Below are positions 6,201-15,262 of a stretch of DNA of 42,615 nucleotides, piece by piece. The notes beneath the pieces are model-generated. The model made no database searches and was not told the DNA's origin. It saw nothing but the letters and a program-made list of their open reading frames with translations. The stretch lies in NCBI GenBank assembly GCA_018694455.1, contig JABHNP010000304.1:1-42615 (forward strand), read 5' to 3'. A program made the position numbers and the translations under genes. The stretch is from Planctomycetaceae bacterium. GTDB taxonomy: Bacteria > Planctomycetota > Planctomycetia > Pirellulales > UBA1268. Each line of letters opens with the position of its first letter. Position 1 is the stretch's first letter.

Positions 6201-9134
6201 ATGAAATTAATGAGAAAAAAACAAAGTCAGTTCTCTGTTGAACGGCTGGAACCACGACTTGCACTTGATGCGGGTGGCGTTCAGCGGCCCACCCTTGAAC
6301 GTAGTCACGACATTTATTTGTCAAATGTTGGACCGGCACCAATCGTTTTTGGGAAAAGTGATATTTCAATAACTACGGATTCGTTCGTCGTAACAGCCGT
6401 TGCTCATGGAACTGTTGAAAAATGGGTGCAGGCTGATGGTTGGGTAGATGTATCTACAAAACCAACAACATCAAACCCTCGTGAATTACTTAAGCTCCTA
6501 CAGCGTCGAGTTTTTTCCAAAGGTGATCGATTGCGATGGATCCCTGCTGTCCAAGACTTAAGTACAGATATCGCGACGCAAGCTGCGTTTACCAGCCGAG
6601 CAAAAGCATTTGAGGTGCACGACTGGGGCCGGAAGACCGAAGAGTCGACTGATCCGGTAACTCGTCCAGAGCCAGTTGAGAATTTTGCAGTGACGCAGGC
6701 TGTTGATGGAAACTTCACGGCAACGTGGGGCGGTGTTCCGGCAGACCCAACAATTATTCGAGCAGAATACGGTGTTGCCAGTGGCAGCGATGCGGGGTCC
6801 CATGATGGTTGGGGCATGATGCGTCCAGATAGTGGACGTTTTGAAGCGAGTGATCTCGTGTGGCATGAAGGGCTGCAGCGGTTTTTCGCTGTTGCAGATG
6901 ACGGAGGATATCTGGCTACATTTACGTATGACGGGACGACGGTCACTGAGGTTGGTGGGCCGGGTGACTACAAGGTAGACAGATATTGGAAAGTCGATGT
7001 TGCTGGCTTGCTTGCTGATTCAACCGTCAGTAGCTCAGATAAGGCGAAGCTTCAAGAAATGCATATTGATCAGTCGACGAGTTTCGAGGGACTCACATTT
7101 AAGCAGTCGAGTGATGCAACCGAAGCGTCAAAAATCATTTACATCGGTGTAGAGTCCGAGTGGGATGAAGAAAATAGTGGACCGAAAATTGGAAACAAGA
7201 TCATCGAGTTTAACTTTTCTGAAGCATTTGATGTCAATGGGGATTGGGTTTTTGGTGAAGGTGAACAGCCGGGTAAGATCACTCAGGTTTTTGATCTTGG
7301 GTACAAACATGACAATAAAGATAAGGGTGGTAAAGATGACCCAATGCCTGTTCACGGTGATGTAAGTTTCGCAGCAGGCCTTGAGGCACTCACCTTTGTG
7401 CCCAATGAAGTCAATGGCACGGAGGGGCTTTTCTATGCTGGTCGTCAAAAAGATGGCAAGGTGTACAAACTCAACTTAAATCAGAGCACCACGGGCATTG
7501 TTGGGGCCGTTGAACGAATAGGAGATTTTACGTTCGATAGCGTGAAGAACCCGGGGTATCCTGATCTTGGCGCTCTTCAGTACGTTGAGGTTGGAGGGAG
7601 TCAATACGTGCTTGCGTTGTTTGGTGAGGGGCCGGCAACAACTCAGGGAAAAACAGAAGATTCTCGTTCTGGTGGAGCAGTGAACCCTGATGCTGTCCGG
7701 ATAGCGCTGGCGACGCTTGATGGTCATGTGACTCAAACGTGGGATCAAGAAGGTGCTTGGAACGAATTCGACACAGAGTCGGATGATTGGATGACAAGTC
7801 TTCGTGGGCCTGAAGGTATTTCATATTTCGAAATTAACGGTGTTCCTCACCTTGCTTTTGCTCAAGATCCGGGTGGTTCACAACGTGATCAAGGCACAAA
7901 TTACGATCCCGTAAATGGTTTTTCACCAACAGATGGCGGGCGAATTGGACAAGTAAAGTTCTTCAGTGGGTTTGATCTCGACGCGCCGCAAGTAACCAGC
8001 ACACTGAAAGTCAATGAGGATTTGACCATTCCAGGTATACGGGGAGGCTCCTATGAGTTGCCCGCTCAACAGTCGCGTACAAAAAGTCAACAATTCAAAC
8101 TGTATTCGACCGCATTAAACTCAGATGGAACAACGAGCGTCTATCAAAGTAATGTGGCTATACCGGTTGTTCATTACGAGGAATACGAGGCTACAGGAAA
8201 GTCGGAGTCACTATCCTTTGAAACCCTTGATGGTTGGACAGTTTTCGAATACGACGATCAGCATTCTCAGGCGAAGTATGTTCGCGAGAATGTCACGATT
8301 GATCCAGATGGAAGTTTGCGGATTAAAGTAACAGCTAGAGAATCAGATGGTAAGCCTTTGAGCGGCCGCGTAATGTCAAACCATAGGCAGAAATATGGGC
8401 TCATTATTTATAAAACAAAACAAATACCAAAAGCCGTAACTGCGGATTCAATGCTAAGTCACTTATGGCCTGCTCTTTGGACGGTTGGTTGGATTGATGA
8501 CGAGCACCCTTGGCCTGAAAAAGGAGAAATTGATGTTATGGAGACGGTACGGTCTCATGCAGAACGCCCTGACTTTACGTCTAGGATCATGGCGAAAACA
8601 GAAGGTTTTTCCATCCCGGTTGACTATACGAAGAAATATTATGCAAGTATTCCTCAGGAGGCGAATGGTATCGAAGAGATTCAAACAGTGTTGCCGTCCG
8701 CCGCTAGCTGGTCTGAGCCGCACACGTTTGCTGTTGATTGGTATGAGGTCAACGATGAGGCTGGCAGTCAGACCGACGTCATGTTCGATTTCTACCTCGA
8801 TGTAGAGGTTGGTAGTAGTGGTTATCTTGTGCCAATGGCTGGGTCAAATGGGACCGTATCTCCTATCAAGAGTTATTCATTAAAAGAAGAAGTCGAAGCT
8901 TACAATGCAAATCCTGTCGATGGAGTACGATTGCCTGGCTGGGAAGAAGTTTTTGAGTCATGGGGGCGGCATGGAGTGGTACTTAACGTTGCCGTTGGAG
9001 GAGACTGGAACGGAAATTATAATGACCAAATAACTGTAGGGGGTGCTAACAGTGACTTTGCTACACACCTTCCTGTAGATGGCACAGCAGATATGGTCAT
9101 AGAGTACGTTAAAGCTTTCACGCGATCAGATTGA
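6201..9134 (+). CDS. Large LEPR-motif secreted protein with phytase-like propeller and C-terminal GH16 glycosidase domain
   Basis: A 977-residue protein from ATG 6201. The N-terminus carries FSVERLEPRLALDAG, the planctomycete LEPR-type export/anchoring motif. Residues about 30-140 form a domain frequent in planctomycete surface proteins (RELLKLLQRRVFSKGDRLRW). A short fibronectin-like piece follows (PVENFAVTQ, FTATWGG). Residues about 200-580 resemble the phytase-esterase-like/SdiA-regulated propeller (LVWHEGLQRFFAVADDGG, FEGLTF, GLEALTFVP). About residue 690 to the end is a GH16 jelly roll with catalytic motif EIDVME (nucleophile Glu776, Asp778, acid/base Glu781), ALWTVGWI, HTFAVDWYE, DFYLD and VVLNVAVGGDW, closing with MVIEYVKAF. 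The ExDxxE spacing is the beta-bulge type found in laminarinases, agarases and carrageenases. Cleavage of a beta-1,3 or beta-1,4 glucan or galactan is likely. The start is uncertain because no Shine-Dalgarno is obvious; ATG 6210 and ATG 6090 are alternatives. Confidence 0.88.
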   Translation: MKLMRKKQSQFSVERLEPRLALDAGGVQRPTLERSHDIYLSNVGPAPIVFGKSDISITTDSFVVTAVAHGTVEKWVQADGWVDVSTKPTTSNPRELLKLLQRRVFSKGDRLRWIPAVQDLSTDIATQAAFTSRAKAFEVHDWGRKTEESTDPVTRPEPVENFAVTQAVDGNFTATWGGVPADPTIIRAEYGVASGSDAGSHDGWGMMRPDSGRFEASDLVWHEGLQRFFAVADDGGYLATFTYDGTTVTEVGGPGDYKVDRYWKVDVAGLLADSTVSSSDKAKLQEMHIDQSTSFEGLTFKQSSDATEASKIIYIGVESEWDEENSGPKIGNKIIEFNFSEAFDVNGDWVFGEGEQPGKITQVFDLGYKHDNKDKGGKDDPMPVHGDVSFAAGLEALTFVPNEVNGTEGLFYAGRQKDGKVYKLNLNQSTTGIVGAVERIGDFTFDSVKNPGYPDLGALQYVEVGGSQYVLALFGEGPATTQGKTEDSRSGGAVNPDAVRIALATLDGHVTQTWDQEGAWNEFDTESDDWMTSLRGPEGISYFEINGVPHLAFAQDPGGSQRDQGTNYDPVNGFSPTDGGRIGQVKFFSGFDLDAPQVTSTLKVNEDLTIPGIRGGSYELPAQQSRTKSQQFKLYSTALNSDGTTSVYQSNVAIPVVHYEEYEATGKSESLSFETLDGWTVFEYDDQHSQAKYVRENVTIDPDGSLRIKVTARESDGKPLSGRVMSNHRQKYGLIIYKTKQIPKAVTADSMLSHLWPALWTVGWIDDEHPWPEKGEIDVMETVRSHAERPDFTSRIMAKTEGFSIPVDYTKKYYASIPQEANGIEEIQTVLPSAASWSEPHTFAVDWYEVNDEAGSQTDVMFDFYLDVEVGSSGYLVPMAGSNGTVSPIKSYSLKEEVEAYNANPVDGVRLPGWEEVFESWGRHGVVLNVAVGGDWNGNYNDQITVGGANSDFATHLPVDGTADMVIEYVKAFTRSD

Positions 9135-9389
9135 GTTGCTTGGGAAGGCCAGATCACGCTTTGGGTGATGGAATCGTTGAAGTGAAAGTGGTGTGGGATG
9201 TTCGTTCCTGCGATTCAGAATCCTATGATGTTGCTTCATGGTGTGGGTTTTGTGATTGCCAAACTAGAGTTTTCAGGCCATGGCGGGATATTTTTCCGTA
9301 AACGTTATTTGACGTCTTAAGCAGGAGTTGTCTGGACCAACAGTTGGGCCAACAGTGTCTAGCTGTCCCGGGCTTTCGTCTTACGGTAT

Positions 9390-10562
9390 TCAGTGGTTGG
9401 TGCGAATTGTTAAAACTTCACCCAGCACAGTGAAAATATCTGTCTGTAAAAAATTAGATGTGACTGCAATGCTCTGACGACCGTCAGACATCGAAACCAC
9501 ATTCGCGACAAAACCATTGATGTTGCCTTCGTGTCCCCAGCCAGTACCGAGACCGTCGACTTCATACTGCAAAAGTCCAAGGCCTGCTGCGGTCCACTTG
9601 AGTTTCCCAAATGCTGGCATGGTAGATAGTGCCACCCGCGACTGAGGGGTTGGTGTTGTCATGAGCGCTCGATGCGCCGCATCGAGCAGATCGCCATTCA
9701 CAAGTTTATGAATCCACAGAGCCAGATCAGCTGGTGTTGAGACCATCGCTCCCGCCGACCACGCGACTTTCCAGTCCTGACCATCAGTGACAGGAACAAT
9801 CTCAAAGCCGGGTTTCTTGACGCAGTCAGGCTCCCCCTTCATGCCACACTTGAGTCGTGAGCCGGGTACCGTGTTCGGTAGCGGGTGACCATTCCAAATC
9901 GTTGTGTCTTCAAGGCCAAGCCTCTCGATGAAGCGGCTTTGAATCTCCTGCGACCATGAAGTCCCCGTAACCTTTTCAGCGATAACCCCAAGCATGATGT
10001 AATTTGTATTGCAATACGACCATGCGGTGCCTGGTTGAAAGAGCGGCGTCGCTGTGGCGGCAAGAGCTATCGATTGGTGGGGCGTATGCGTTCGGCAGTG
10101 TTCAGGAAGTTCACTAAAATCAGGTAGACCACTCGTGTGGCCAAGAAGCATTTCAACCTTTATTGATTCACCGCCCGGGTATTCCAGCCACCTACTGATT
10201 GGGTCGGTAAGCGAAAGATCACCTGACTGATCAAGCTGCATGATAAGCGCAGCGGTAAACGTTTTCGTGACGCTGCCAACATGGAAGCGACTTTTGGACG
10301 AAAGAGGAGTTTCACTCGGGGTAGCCACCCCAGAAACAGCGGTAGTTATTTCCAGAGAGCCGGGCGGGCCGTGTGCAACAGCCGCAGCAATGCCAGGAAT
10401 TGTGACTCCCCACGGTGCACCACCTGTGACTCGCAACTCATCGAGTGTACTCTCGAGCATCTCTTTATCTGCTGCAAAGGAGCAGGTGTTCAAGCTTGTT
10501 GCCGCAGTCACTATGACAAGGAAAATACTTCTTAAGTCCAGACGTCCCGAGAGTGTTGTCAT
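9390..10562 (-). CDS. Exported serine beta-lactamase-related hydrolase (class C fold)
   Basis: A 390-residue protein of the beta-lactamase/esterase family (AmpC-like, PF00144 type). From ATG 10562 the signal peptide is MTTLSGRLDLRSIFLVIVTA, ending around NTCSFAAD. The nucleophile motif is SVTK (Ser97, Lys100), the second motif YCN (Tyr183, Asn185), and the third is GHEG in place of KTG. LLGHTSGLPDF and WSYCNTNYIMLG are standard. Family members range from D-alanyl-D-alanine peptidases to esterases, so beta-lactamase activity should not be assumed. The frame is open to TTG 10640, but the signal peptide argues for 10562. It lies 197 nt downstream of the desaturase on the same strand. Confidence 0.92.
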   Translation of the reverse strand: MTTLSGRLDLRSIFLVIVTAATSLNTCSFAADKEMLESTLDELRVTGGAPWGVTIPGIAAAVAHGPPGSLEITTAVSGVATPSETPLSSKSRFHVGSVTKTFTAALIMQLDQSGDLSLTDPISRWLEYPGGESIKVEMLLGHTSGLPDFSELPEHCRTHTPHQSIALAATATPLFQPGTAWSYCNTNYIMLGVIAEKVTGTSWSQEIQSRFIERLGLEDTTIWNGHPLPNTVPGSRLKCGMKGEPDCVKKPGFEIVPVTDGQDWKVAWSAGAMVSTPADLALWIHKLVNGDLLDAAHRALMTTPTPQSRVALSTMPAFGKLKWTAAGLGLLQYEVDGLGTGWGHEGNINGFVANVVSMSDGRQSIAVTSNFLQTDIFTVLGEVLTIRTNH

Positions 10563-10759
10563 GCGTGTTGTGTCTAGTAATGCGTAAAGAGATGACCATC
10601 GTGACCAAAAGAGAGGCTGGGCAATTCTGAAGAAGAGCAACGCTTAAGTCCTCAGCGAAGCAGACGCGTATTGAGTACGAGGGTTCAAGCGACATGATTC
10701 AGTGTCAGCTTTACAGGATAGGCTGTGGGGTATCGAGGATTACTACTCGATGGCTCATG

Positions 10760-12061
10760 TCATGAACTCATTACCGGGACCCGCTCCGACGGGGAGTCGC
10801 TGGTCTCTTCAGTATCTGTTTGCTCCTGTGCCGTTGATTGAAGCCGCTCTTTATTCACCTCATCCTGTCGAGTGAACTGAGCTTCAAGCGATTGTGGGTT
10901 CCCCATAACAAACTTCATGGCAAGGCTACGGTATGACTTTGTGATAATCAGATCATCATAGAATTCAGGGGCGATTTCTCGCAGGCGGCCAAGCCGACTC
11001 CAAGGAATACCCATCAGGTCATGATGTTCGAGGTGCAGGCCGAAGTTAAAGTACAGCCAGTTGGACCATCCATAAAGCGATGACGATGGCTGATAGCTGC
11101 TGCTTCCATGAAAGTGGGAATTACTAAGGATAATTCCAAAGTTATGTGGGTGTAGAAATCCGGTTGCGAAAAGCTGCGATGCCAAAAGAAAAACAACAGC
11201 TTTCCAGCCACCCACCGTAAAAAGACCGATAGTCATCAGGATTGAGAGCGATGGGTAGATAACCGCCCATCGTTTGAGTTTATAGTTTTCGTATCCCGAA
11301 ATAAGATGCTCATCAGCAAGGATAGAAAGCGCCTTGGGGCCGGGGTCAAGTTTGCCGCGGAGTAGAGACTCAAATGTGTAAACACCAAGCCCGAGTATTG
11401 AGCGAAAGAATTGCAAGACAAGCATGACAAGTGCATACGGCATGCCAACGGGCGAAAAGAGTGCGCAACAAAATCTGTAGATCGGTCCTTCTGTAAAAAA
11501 TTGAAGATACCGATGTTGCCGTGTAAGAAGAAAAGCAGTTCGGCGGCGTGTGATGAAATCCTTTTTGGCACCAAGGTCATTATGGTGCACGTGATGCTCA
11601 ATCCACCATGCATGATGCCCGGACATAAACATCGGGAGTGTTGTAAAAGTGAAGAGCCAGCGGTTTGGTGTTGTTTTTTTGAAGACAAGGTTGTGATTGC
11701 ATTCATGGGCGAGTTGAAACAGATTGACATCAATCCAGGAGCCAATTGCCCAGGCAACCAGCAGAACAGCCCACCAGGGTTGGCTGCTGAGTCCAACAGC
11801 AAAAGCAATTTGGGCAGAAGCGAACACGATGCACCAGAATGCAGTACTTGGTGTATTGCCAAACAGACTTTTAATTTCTGGATGATTGCGAATCATTTGC
11901 TTTGCACGATCACGGTGCCAAATAGCATCAGGCTTGTCGGAGTCGCTCACTCGATCGCTAATGTCAATTTCATAGCCCGGAAACATGGGCGTTGGTGTTC
12001 CAAGAATCCGTGGATGAAATCCAACTTTTTTATGTGCTGGTGCGTCGGCGGGAAATAACAC
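10760..12061 (-). CDS. Membrane fatty-acid desaturase, sphingolipid delta-4 desaturase-like (DES1/DEGS1-like)
   Basis: A 433-residue integral membrane desaturase. The three di-iron histidine boxes are HECNH (119-123), HHVHH (156-160) and HLEHH (343-347). Two further features go beyond a generic desaturase. The N-terminal IWHRDRAKQMIRNHPEIKSLFG region matches the Lipid_DES domain that precedes sphingolipid delta-4 desaturases (RR-x-E-I-L-x-x-x-PEIKSL). The C-terminal HLEHHDLMGIPWSRLGRLR then IAPEFYDDL follows the DEGS pattern HHEHHDFPN-x-P, R-x-I-A-x-E-[FY]YD. Several transmembrane helices are seen. The inferred reaction is O2-dependent desaturation of a long-chain lipid, possibly dihydroceramide or another amino-lipid. 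The C-terminal 40 residues are polar and Ser/Glu/Thr-rich. The GTG start at 12061 is supported by an AAGGAG. Confidence 0.9.
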   Translation of the reverse strand: MLFPADAPAHKKVGFHPRILGTPTPMFPGYEIDISDRVSDSDKPDAIWHRDRAKQMIRNHPEIKSLFGNTPSTAFWCIVFASAQIAFAVGLSSQPWWAVLLVAWAIGSWIDVNLFQLAHECNHNLVFKKTTPNRWLFTFTTLPMFMSGHHAWWIEHHVHHNDLGAKKDFITRRRTAFLLTRQHRYLQFFTEGPIYRFCCALFSPVGMPYALVMLVLQFFRSILGLGVYTFESLLRGKLDPGPKALSILADEHLISGYENYKLKRWAVIYPSLSILMTIGLFTVGGWKAVVFLLASQLFATGFLHPHNFGIILSNSHFHGSSSYQPSSSLYGWSNWLYFNFGLHLEHHDLMGIPWSRLGRLREIAPEFYDDLIITKSYRSLAMKFVMGNPQSLEAQFTRQDEVNKERLQSTAQEQTDTEETSDSPSERVPVMSS

Positions 12062-12070
12062 TGAATCAGT

Positions 12071-12076
12071 CTCCTT
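12071..12076 (-). promoter_or_regulatory. Ribosome-binding site supporting the GTG start of the desaturase
   Basis: On the minus strand this reads AAGGAG and lies 9 nt before GTG 12061. The next in-frame ATG (11986) has no comparable site, so the GTG start is preferred. Confidence 0.7.
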
Positions 12077-12552
12077 AGAAACGAATCACAACCTCGTATT
12101 CAATGTACCCGTTTTGGAATAGATTTCGAGTGTTGTGGCAGAGGGTCGCTCTCCTTTTTTATATGCACATGCCGAGGTATTGGTACAAGCGGTAAAGTTG
12201 CCAGAAGAGCGTAGGGGGCGGTTATGGCAAAAATATATGTAAAAATGTCTTCTGGCGTGAGGCACACGCTACTGCCTGAAAGAAATGCCATCAGACCTAA
12301 TCAGAGAAAGAAGAGTCTGTTTGAGTGAGCAATAGCTACAGCAAGGCTCTCAGTACTATACCCATGGTCAGTAAGAGAACGGTTTATAAAATCGAGACAA
12401 AGAGGAGATTCTGTGCCGCGAAACAGGTCTTTGTAGATTGGTTTCCCAGCGAAACTGAAAGATGTCAAAGTGGAAGCGTGAACCCGTCTCTATTCCTACA
12501 GTCGGTGCGTTTCCTGTTTTGTGTAAAAGAGGCGTGCCATGGATTCATCTCC

Positions 12553-12578
12553 CAAAGATCTGCTGGGTAACATCTTTG
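12553..12578 (-). terminator. Weak hairpin after the PQQ-propeller gene
   Basis: CAAAGAT (12553-12559) pairs with ATCTTTG (12572-12578) across a 12-nt loop, 14 nt beyond the stop of the PQQ-propeller gene. No T-tract follows, so it is only a candidate 3' stability or termination structure. Confidence 0.3.
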
Positions 12579-12591
12579 ACAAAAGCCGCGT

Positions 12592-13884
12592 CTACTTTCT
12601 GCCGACACAGTACACGGCTTTGGTTGAACGAAAAATAATGCGGCCCTGATCAAATGCAGGTGTTGCATTGAATTGCTCATCTCCGTCGCCGAGTTTGTTT
12701 TCAGCAAGAATGGTGTGCTCAGGATCTGCTGCCATGACGACACATGTGCCATCACGGAGTTGTGCGTAGAGCCGTCCGTCTCCTAGAACAAGTGATGCGT
12801 AGACACGGTCACGAGATTCGTAGCGTTCACGAAAGAGGGTGCTGCCGTCTTCTGCATTGAGGCACTGGGCCATTCCCTTATCATGTGACCAGAATAAGTA
12901 GCCGTTATGAAATAAGGGGGTTGTGACGTTTGCTCCCACGGTTACTTCCCAGAGTTTGTGCGTCTCTGTCACGTCACCGCGGCCACCGGCCCGTACGGCA
13001 ATCGTTCGATTTTGTCTGCCACCTGAACAGTAGAGAGTGTCATCCACAACAACAATGCCTGGGACGACATAGTCGGGAATGCCTCGGCAGGTCCAAAGAA
13101 CATCACCAGTTTTTGGGTCGTATCCGCGGATGAGTTCCTTGTGGTGCATGACGAGTTCAGGTGTTCTGTTCTTGGGAGTGACAATCGTTGGCGTTGTCCA
13201 AGCCTTATTAATGTCTTCAACCTGCCAGACAATTGCTCCGGTGTCTTTGTCGAGGGCGACGAGTGCATTCGATTCAATTGCAGCGTTTATATAGATAAGC
13301 CCTTCATAGGCAATCGGTGAAGCGGCTGCGCCAAAGCCGGCAACACCGGTGCCGATACTTGTTCTCCAGAGTTCTTTCCCATCAAGTGAACAGCAGACAA
13401 CCCCAGATGGTCCAAAGGCGGCATAGATTTTCTTGCCATCAGTGCAGGGTGTAGGGGAGGCATAGCCATGATCTGCGACCCGAGGCGTTGCTTCCTGCTC
13501 TTCAGAAGAAGGGTCAAGCGTGAGTGTCCACTTTGGGGTGCCATCTTTTCGAGAAATTGCAATGACGTGGAGTTTTAGGCTTTCGCGTTCTCCTGGATCA
13601 TCAAGCTTTTCTCCGTATCCGCTATAACCCGTGAACACAATCAAGTCCTTCACAAGAATTGGACAACTTGAGCCACGAGCAACAGGAGTCTTCCACAGGA
13701 GGTTCTTGTCGTTTGACCAGGTCACCGGCAGCGTACCTGTATTCTCGGCGACTCCAGTGCCGTTCGGTCCACGGAACCGACCCCATGATTCTGCAAACGT
13801 TTTCGTGGCAGTTGTAGCGCACAGTGCGTACAAGAAGAACGTAGCCCATTTCAATAGTAGGCCATACGGTACATGATTACGCAT
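12592..13884 (-). CDS. Exported PQQ-like beta-propeller protein
   Basis: A 430-residue protein with a signal peptide (about residues 1-31, cleavage near KTFAES) and an eight-blade type PQQ-like/BamB-like propeller. The opening WGRFRGPNGTGVAE and repeated blades (GKELWRTSIG, TGAIVWQVEDI, TGDVLWTCRGI, HKLWEVTVG) show the W-containing docking motif of the family. Planctomycete genomes carry many such proteins; most lack the residues for PQQ binding and probably act as scaffolds or ligand-binding propellers rather than dehydrogenases. It is the third gene of the DUF1549/1553 - DUF1501 - propeller operon, starting 19 nt after the DUF1501 stop. A paralogue (24413-25672) closes the large sulfatase cluster. 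Confidence 0.9.
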   Translation of the reverse strand: MRNHVPYGLLLKWATFFLYALCATTATKTFAESWGRFRGPNGTGVAENTGTLPVTWSNDKNLLWKTPVARGSSCPILVKDLIVFTGYSGYGEKLDDPGERESLKLHVIAISRKDGTPKWTLTLDPSSEEQEATPRVADHGYASPTPCTDGKKIYAAFGPSGVVCCSLDGKELWRTSIGTGVAGFGAAASPIAYEGLIYINAAIESNALVALDKDTGAIVWQVEDINKAWTTPTIVTPKNRTPELVMHHKELIRGYDPKTGDVLWTCRGIPDYVVPGIVVVDDTLYCSGGRQNRTIAVRAGGRGDVTETHKLWEVTVGANVTTPLFHNGYLFWSHDKGMAQCLNAEDGSTLFRERYESRDRVYASLVLGDGRLYAQLRDGTCVVMAADPEHTILAENKLGDGDEQFNATPAFDQGRIIFRSTKAVYCVGRK

Positions 13885-13903
13885 CGGCTGGTCTGCTTTC
13901 TAA

Positions 13904-15205
13904 CTAGCTCATCAGTTCCGGAATCACACTTCCATCTCGTACGATCATGACTGGTCGACCTGTACTTGTGTGATATTCCTTCGTTGGATCGATTCCAAGC
14001 AGACTGTAATAGGTTGCCGCAACGTCATCTGGCGAATGGCCATCGTGTCGAGGGCCACTCGCTGTGTCATCAGTCTCACCAATGACTCGGCCTCCAGAAA
14101 TGCCGCCACCTGCCATCAGCATAAACATGGCTCTGGCGTAATGGTCACGGCCCGTTCGAGTGGTGTTTATCTTTGGTGTTCGGCCAAATTCACCAGTGAC
14201 AAGTACAGCAGTCGACTCAAGAAGTCCCTTTTGCTCGAGTCCAGTAAACAAGGCTGACAGGCCCTCGTCAAGTGGTGGTAGCTGCTTGTTTTTCAGTGCG
14301 TTCCAGTTGTCGCGGTGAGTATCCCAGCCACCGTATGAGATAGTGACAAACGGCACGCCATGTTCGACAAGCCGCGTTGCAAGCAGGCAGCTCTGTCCAA
14401 ATTTCGTTTCACCAAAGGGAGCAGCAAAGCTTGATTTTTCACGGTTTGTGTCAAAGGCTTCTTTTGCTTTCGGTGAGGTAATAATCTTGTGCGCCTGCTC
14501 GGTGAATCTGTCGAGACCTGCTACAAGTTGATTCTTGTCTTCAATTGCATGAAAGCGTTGGTCGAGGTCTTCGAGGAGCAGTTGACGTCGTTCAACATCA
14601 CTCACGGTAAGGCTGCCATCGAGAGTCATGCCACGAACGCTAAAAGGCATACCAGGAGTTGGGGTTTTGCCTGTGGCAAGAGCTGCGTACTTGACGCCAA
14701 GGTAGCCGGTGCCGCCCTGGTTGTTTTTTGGGATCGCAACATTGTGCGGGAGTTCCATCGGGCCCCCAAGTTCACGGCTAACAACCGCACCGTAACCGGG
14801 GAACTCCAAAGAAGGAATCGGCCGATTGCCCGTGTTGACGTATTCCTGTCCAAGTTTGTGAGCAGCGAGCGAATGAGTGATGCCTCGCAGAATAACGTAC
14901 TTGTCCATGCATTGTGCAAGCTTCGGCAAGTGTTCACTTATTTGGATGCCGGGAACAGATGTTTTGATTGCGCTGAATTCACCACGGTATTCCGACGGTG
15001 CATCTGGCTTTGGGTCAAATGTGTCCATGTGCGACGGGCCACCAGGAAGATTGACAAAAATGGCTGCCTTCGCACCCTTTGGCCGTGCGGCTGCGGCGTG
15101 CGTCCATCGCAGGTAATTCGATAGAGAAAGGCCACCGGCACCGAGTGCTCCGAGTTTCAAAAAGTCTCTGCGGACGACGCCGTCACATGTTCGGTGAAGA
15201 GCCAT
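13904..15205 (-). CDS. DUF1501 protein with Tat signal
   Basis: A 433-residue DUF1501 (PF07394) protein. The twin-arginine signal is VRRDFLKLGALGAGGLSL, so the protein is folded before export. Family hallmarks are FVNLPGGPSHMDTFDPKPDAP near the N-terminus of the mature part, ISYGGWDTHRDN, LVTGEFGRTPKIN and GRDHYARAM; the metal-ligand-like Asp and His residues recall alkaline-phosphatase/sulfatase-fold enzymes. The biochemical activity is unknown. DUF1501 is almost always encoded next to DUF1549/DUF1553 genes in planctomycetes and verrucomicrobia, as here (57 nt downstream). A GGAG with 7-nt spacing precedes the ATG. Confidence 0.93.
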   Translation of the reverse strand: MALHRTCDGVVRRDFLKLGALGAGGLSLSNYLRWTHAAAARPKGAKAAIFVNLPGGPSHMDTFDPKPDAPSEYRGEFSAIKTSVPGIQISEHLPKLAQCMDKYVILRGITHSLAAHKLGQEYVNTGNRPIPSLEFPGYGAVVSRELGGPMELPHNVAIPKNNQGGTGYLGVKYAALATGKTPTPGMPFSVRGMTLDGSLTVSDVERRQLLLEDLDQRFHAIEDKNQLVAGLDRFTEQAHKIITSPKAKEAFDTNREKSSFAAPFGETKFGQSCLLATRLVEHGVPFVTISYGGWDTHRDNWNALKNKQLPPLDEGLSALFTGLEQKGLLESTAVLVTGEFGRTPKINTTRTGRDHYARAMFMLMAGGGISGGRVIGETDDTASGPRHDGHSPDDVAATYYSLLGIDPTKEYHTSTGRPVMIVRDGSVIPELMS

Positions 15206-15262
15206 AAGATTTCTCCAAGTAGTAAAGTTTCTTTTTGATTCGTTGTGGCGAACGTGCCAGGA

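Larger units (their letters stand above)
12062..12591. other. Gene-free stretch between desaturase and PQQ-propeller genes
   Basis: About 530 nt upstream of the desaturase and downstream of the PQQ-propeller gene, both on the minus strand. I see no credible coding region; short frames here have no Shine-Dalgarno or family resemblance. It contains the desaturase Shine-Dalgarno and, just past the PQQ-gene stop, a weak 7-bp inverted repeat. The length suggests that the desaturase has its own promoter in this interval. No convincing -35/-10 pair was identified. Confidence 0.45.

Noticed and set aside
5611..6369. 252-codon frame on the minus strand
   Set aside because: It overlaps the ends of two well-supported plus-strand genes, has an unlikely composition (many Lys, His, Ser, no domain) and no Shine-Dalgarno. 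It is treated as a shadow frame.
9337..9356. CCAACAGT repeated with 12-nt period downstream of the beta-lactamase-like gene
   Set aside because: The repeat is short, lies between two convergent gene ends and forms only small hairpins without T-tract. It is probably chance.
10732..10751. 6-bp inverted repeat ATCGAG...CTCGAT after the desaturase stop
   Set aside because: The stem is short and no T-tract follows on the minus strand, so it is not called a terminator.
11236..11862. 208-codon frame inside the desaturase gene on the same strand
   Set aside because: It is an out-of-frame translation of the desaturase; the three histidine boxes belong to the other frame.
12100..12291. 63-codon minus-strand frame with a hydrophobic stretch upstream of the desaturase
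   Set aside because: It has only a weak AGG before the ATG and no recognisable family; the hydrophobic segment alone is not enough to call a small membrane protein.
14489..15124. 211-codon frame antisense to the DUF1501 gene
   Set aside because: It lies entirely within a strongly supported gene, is rich in Cys/Arg without pattern, and has no family resemblance.
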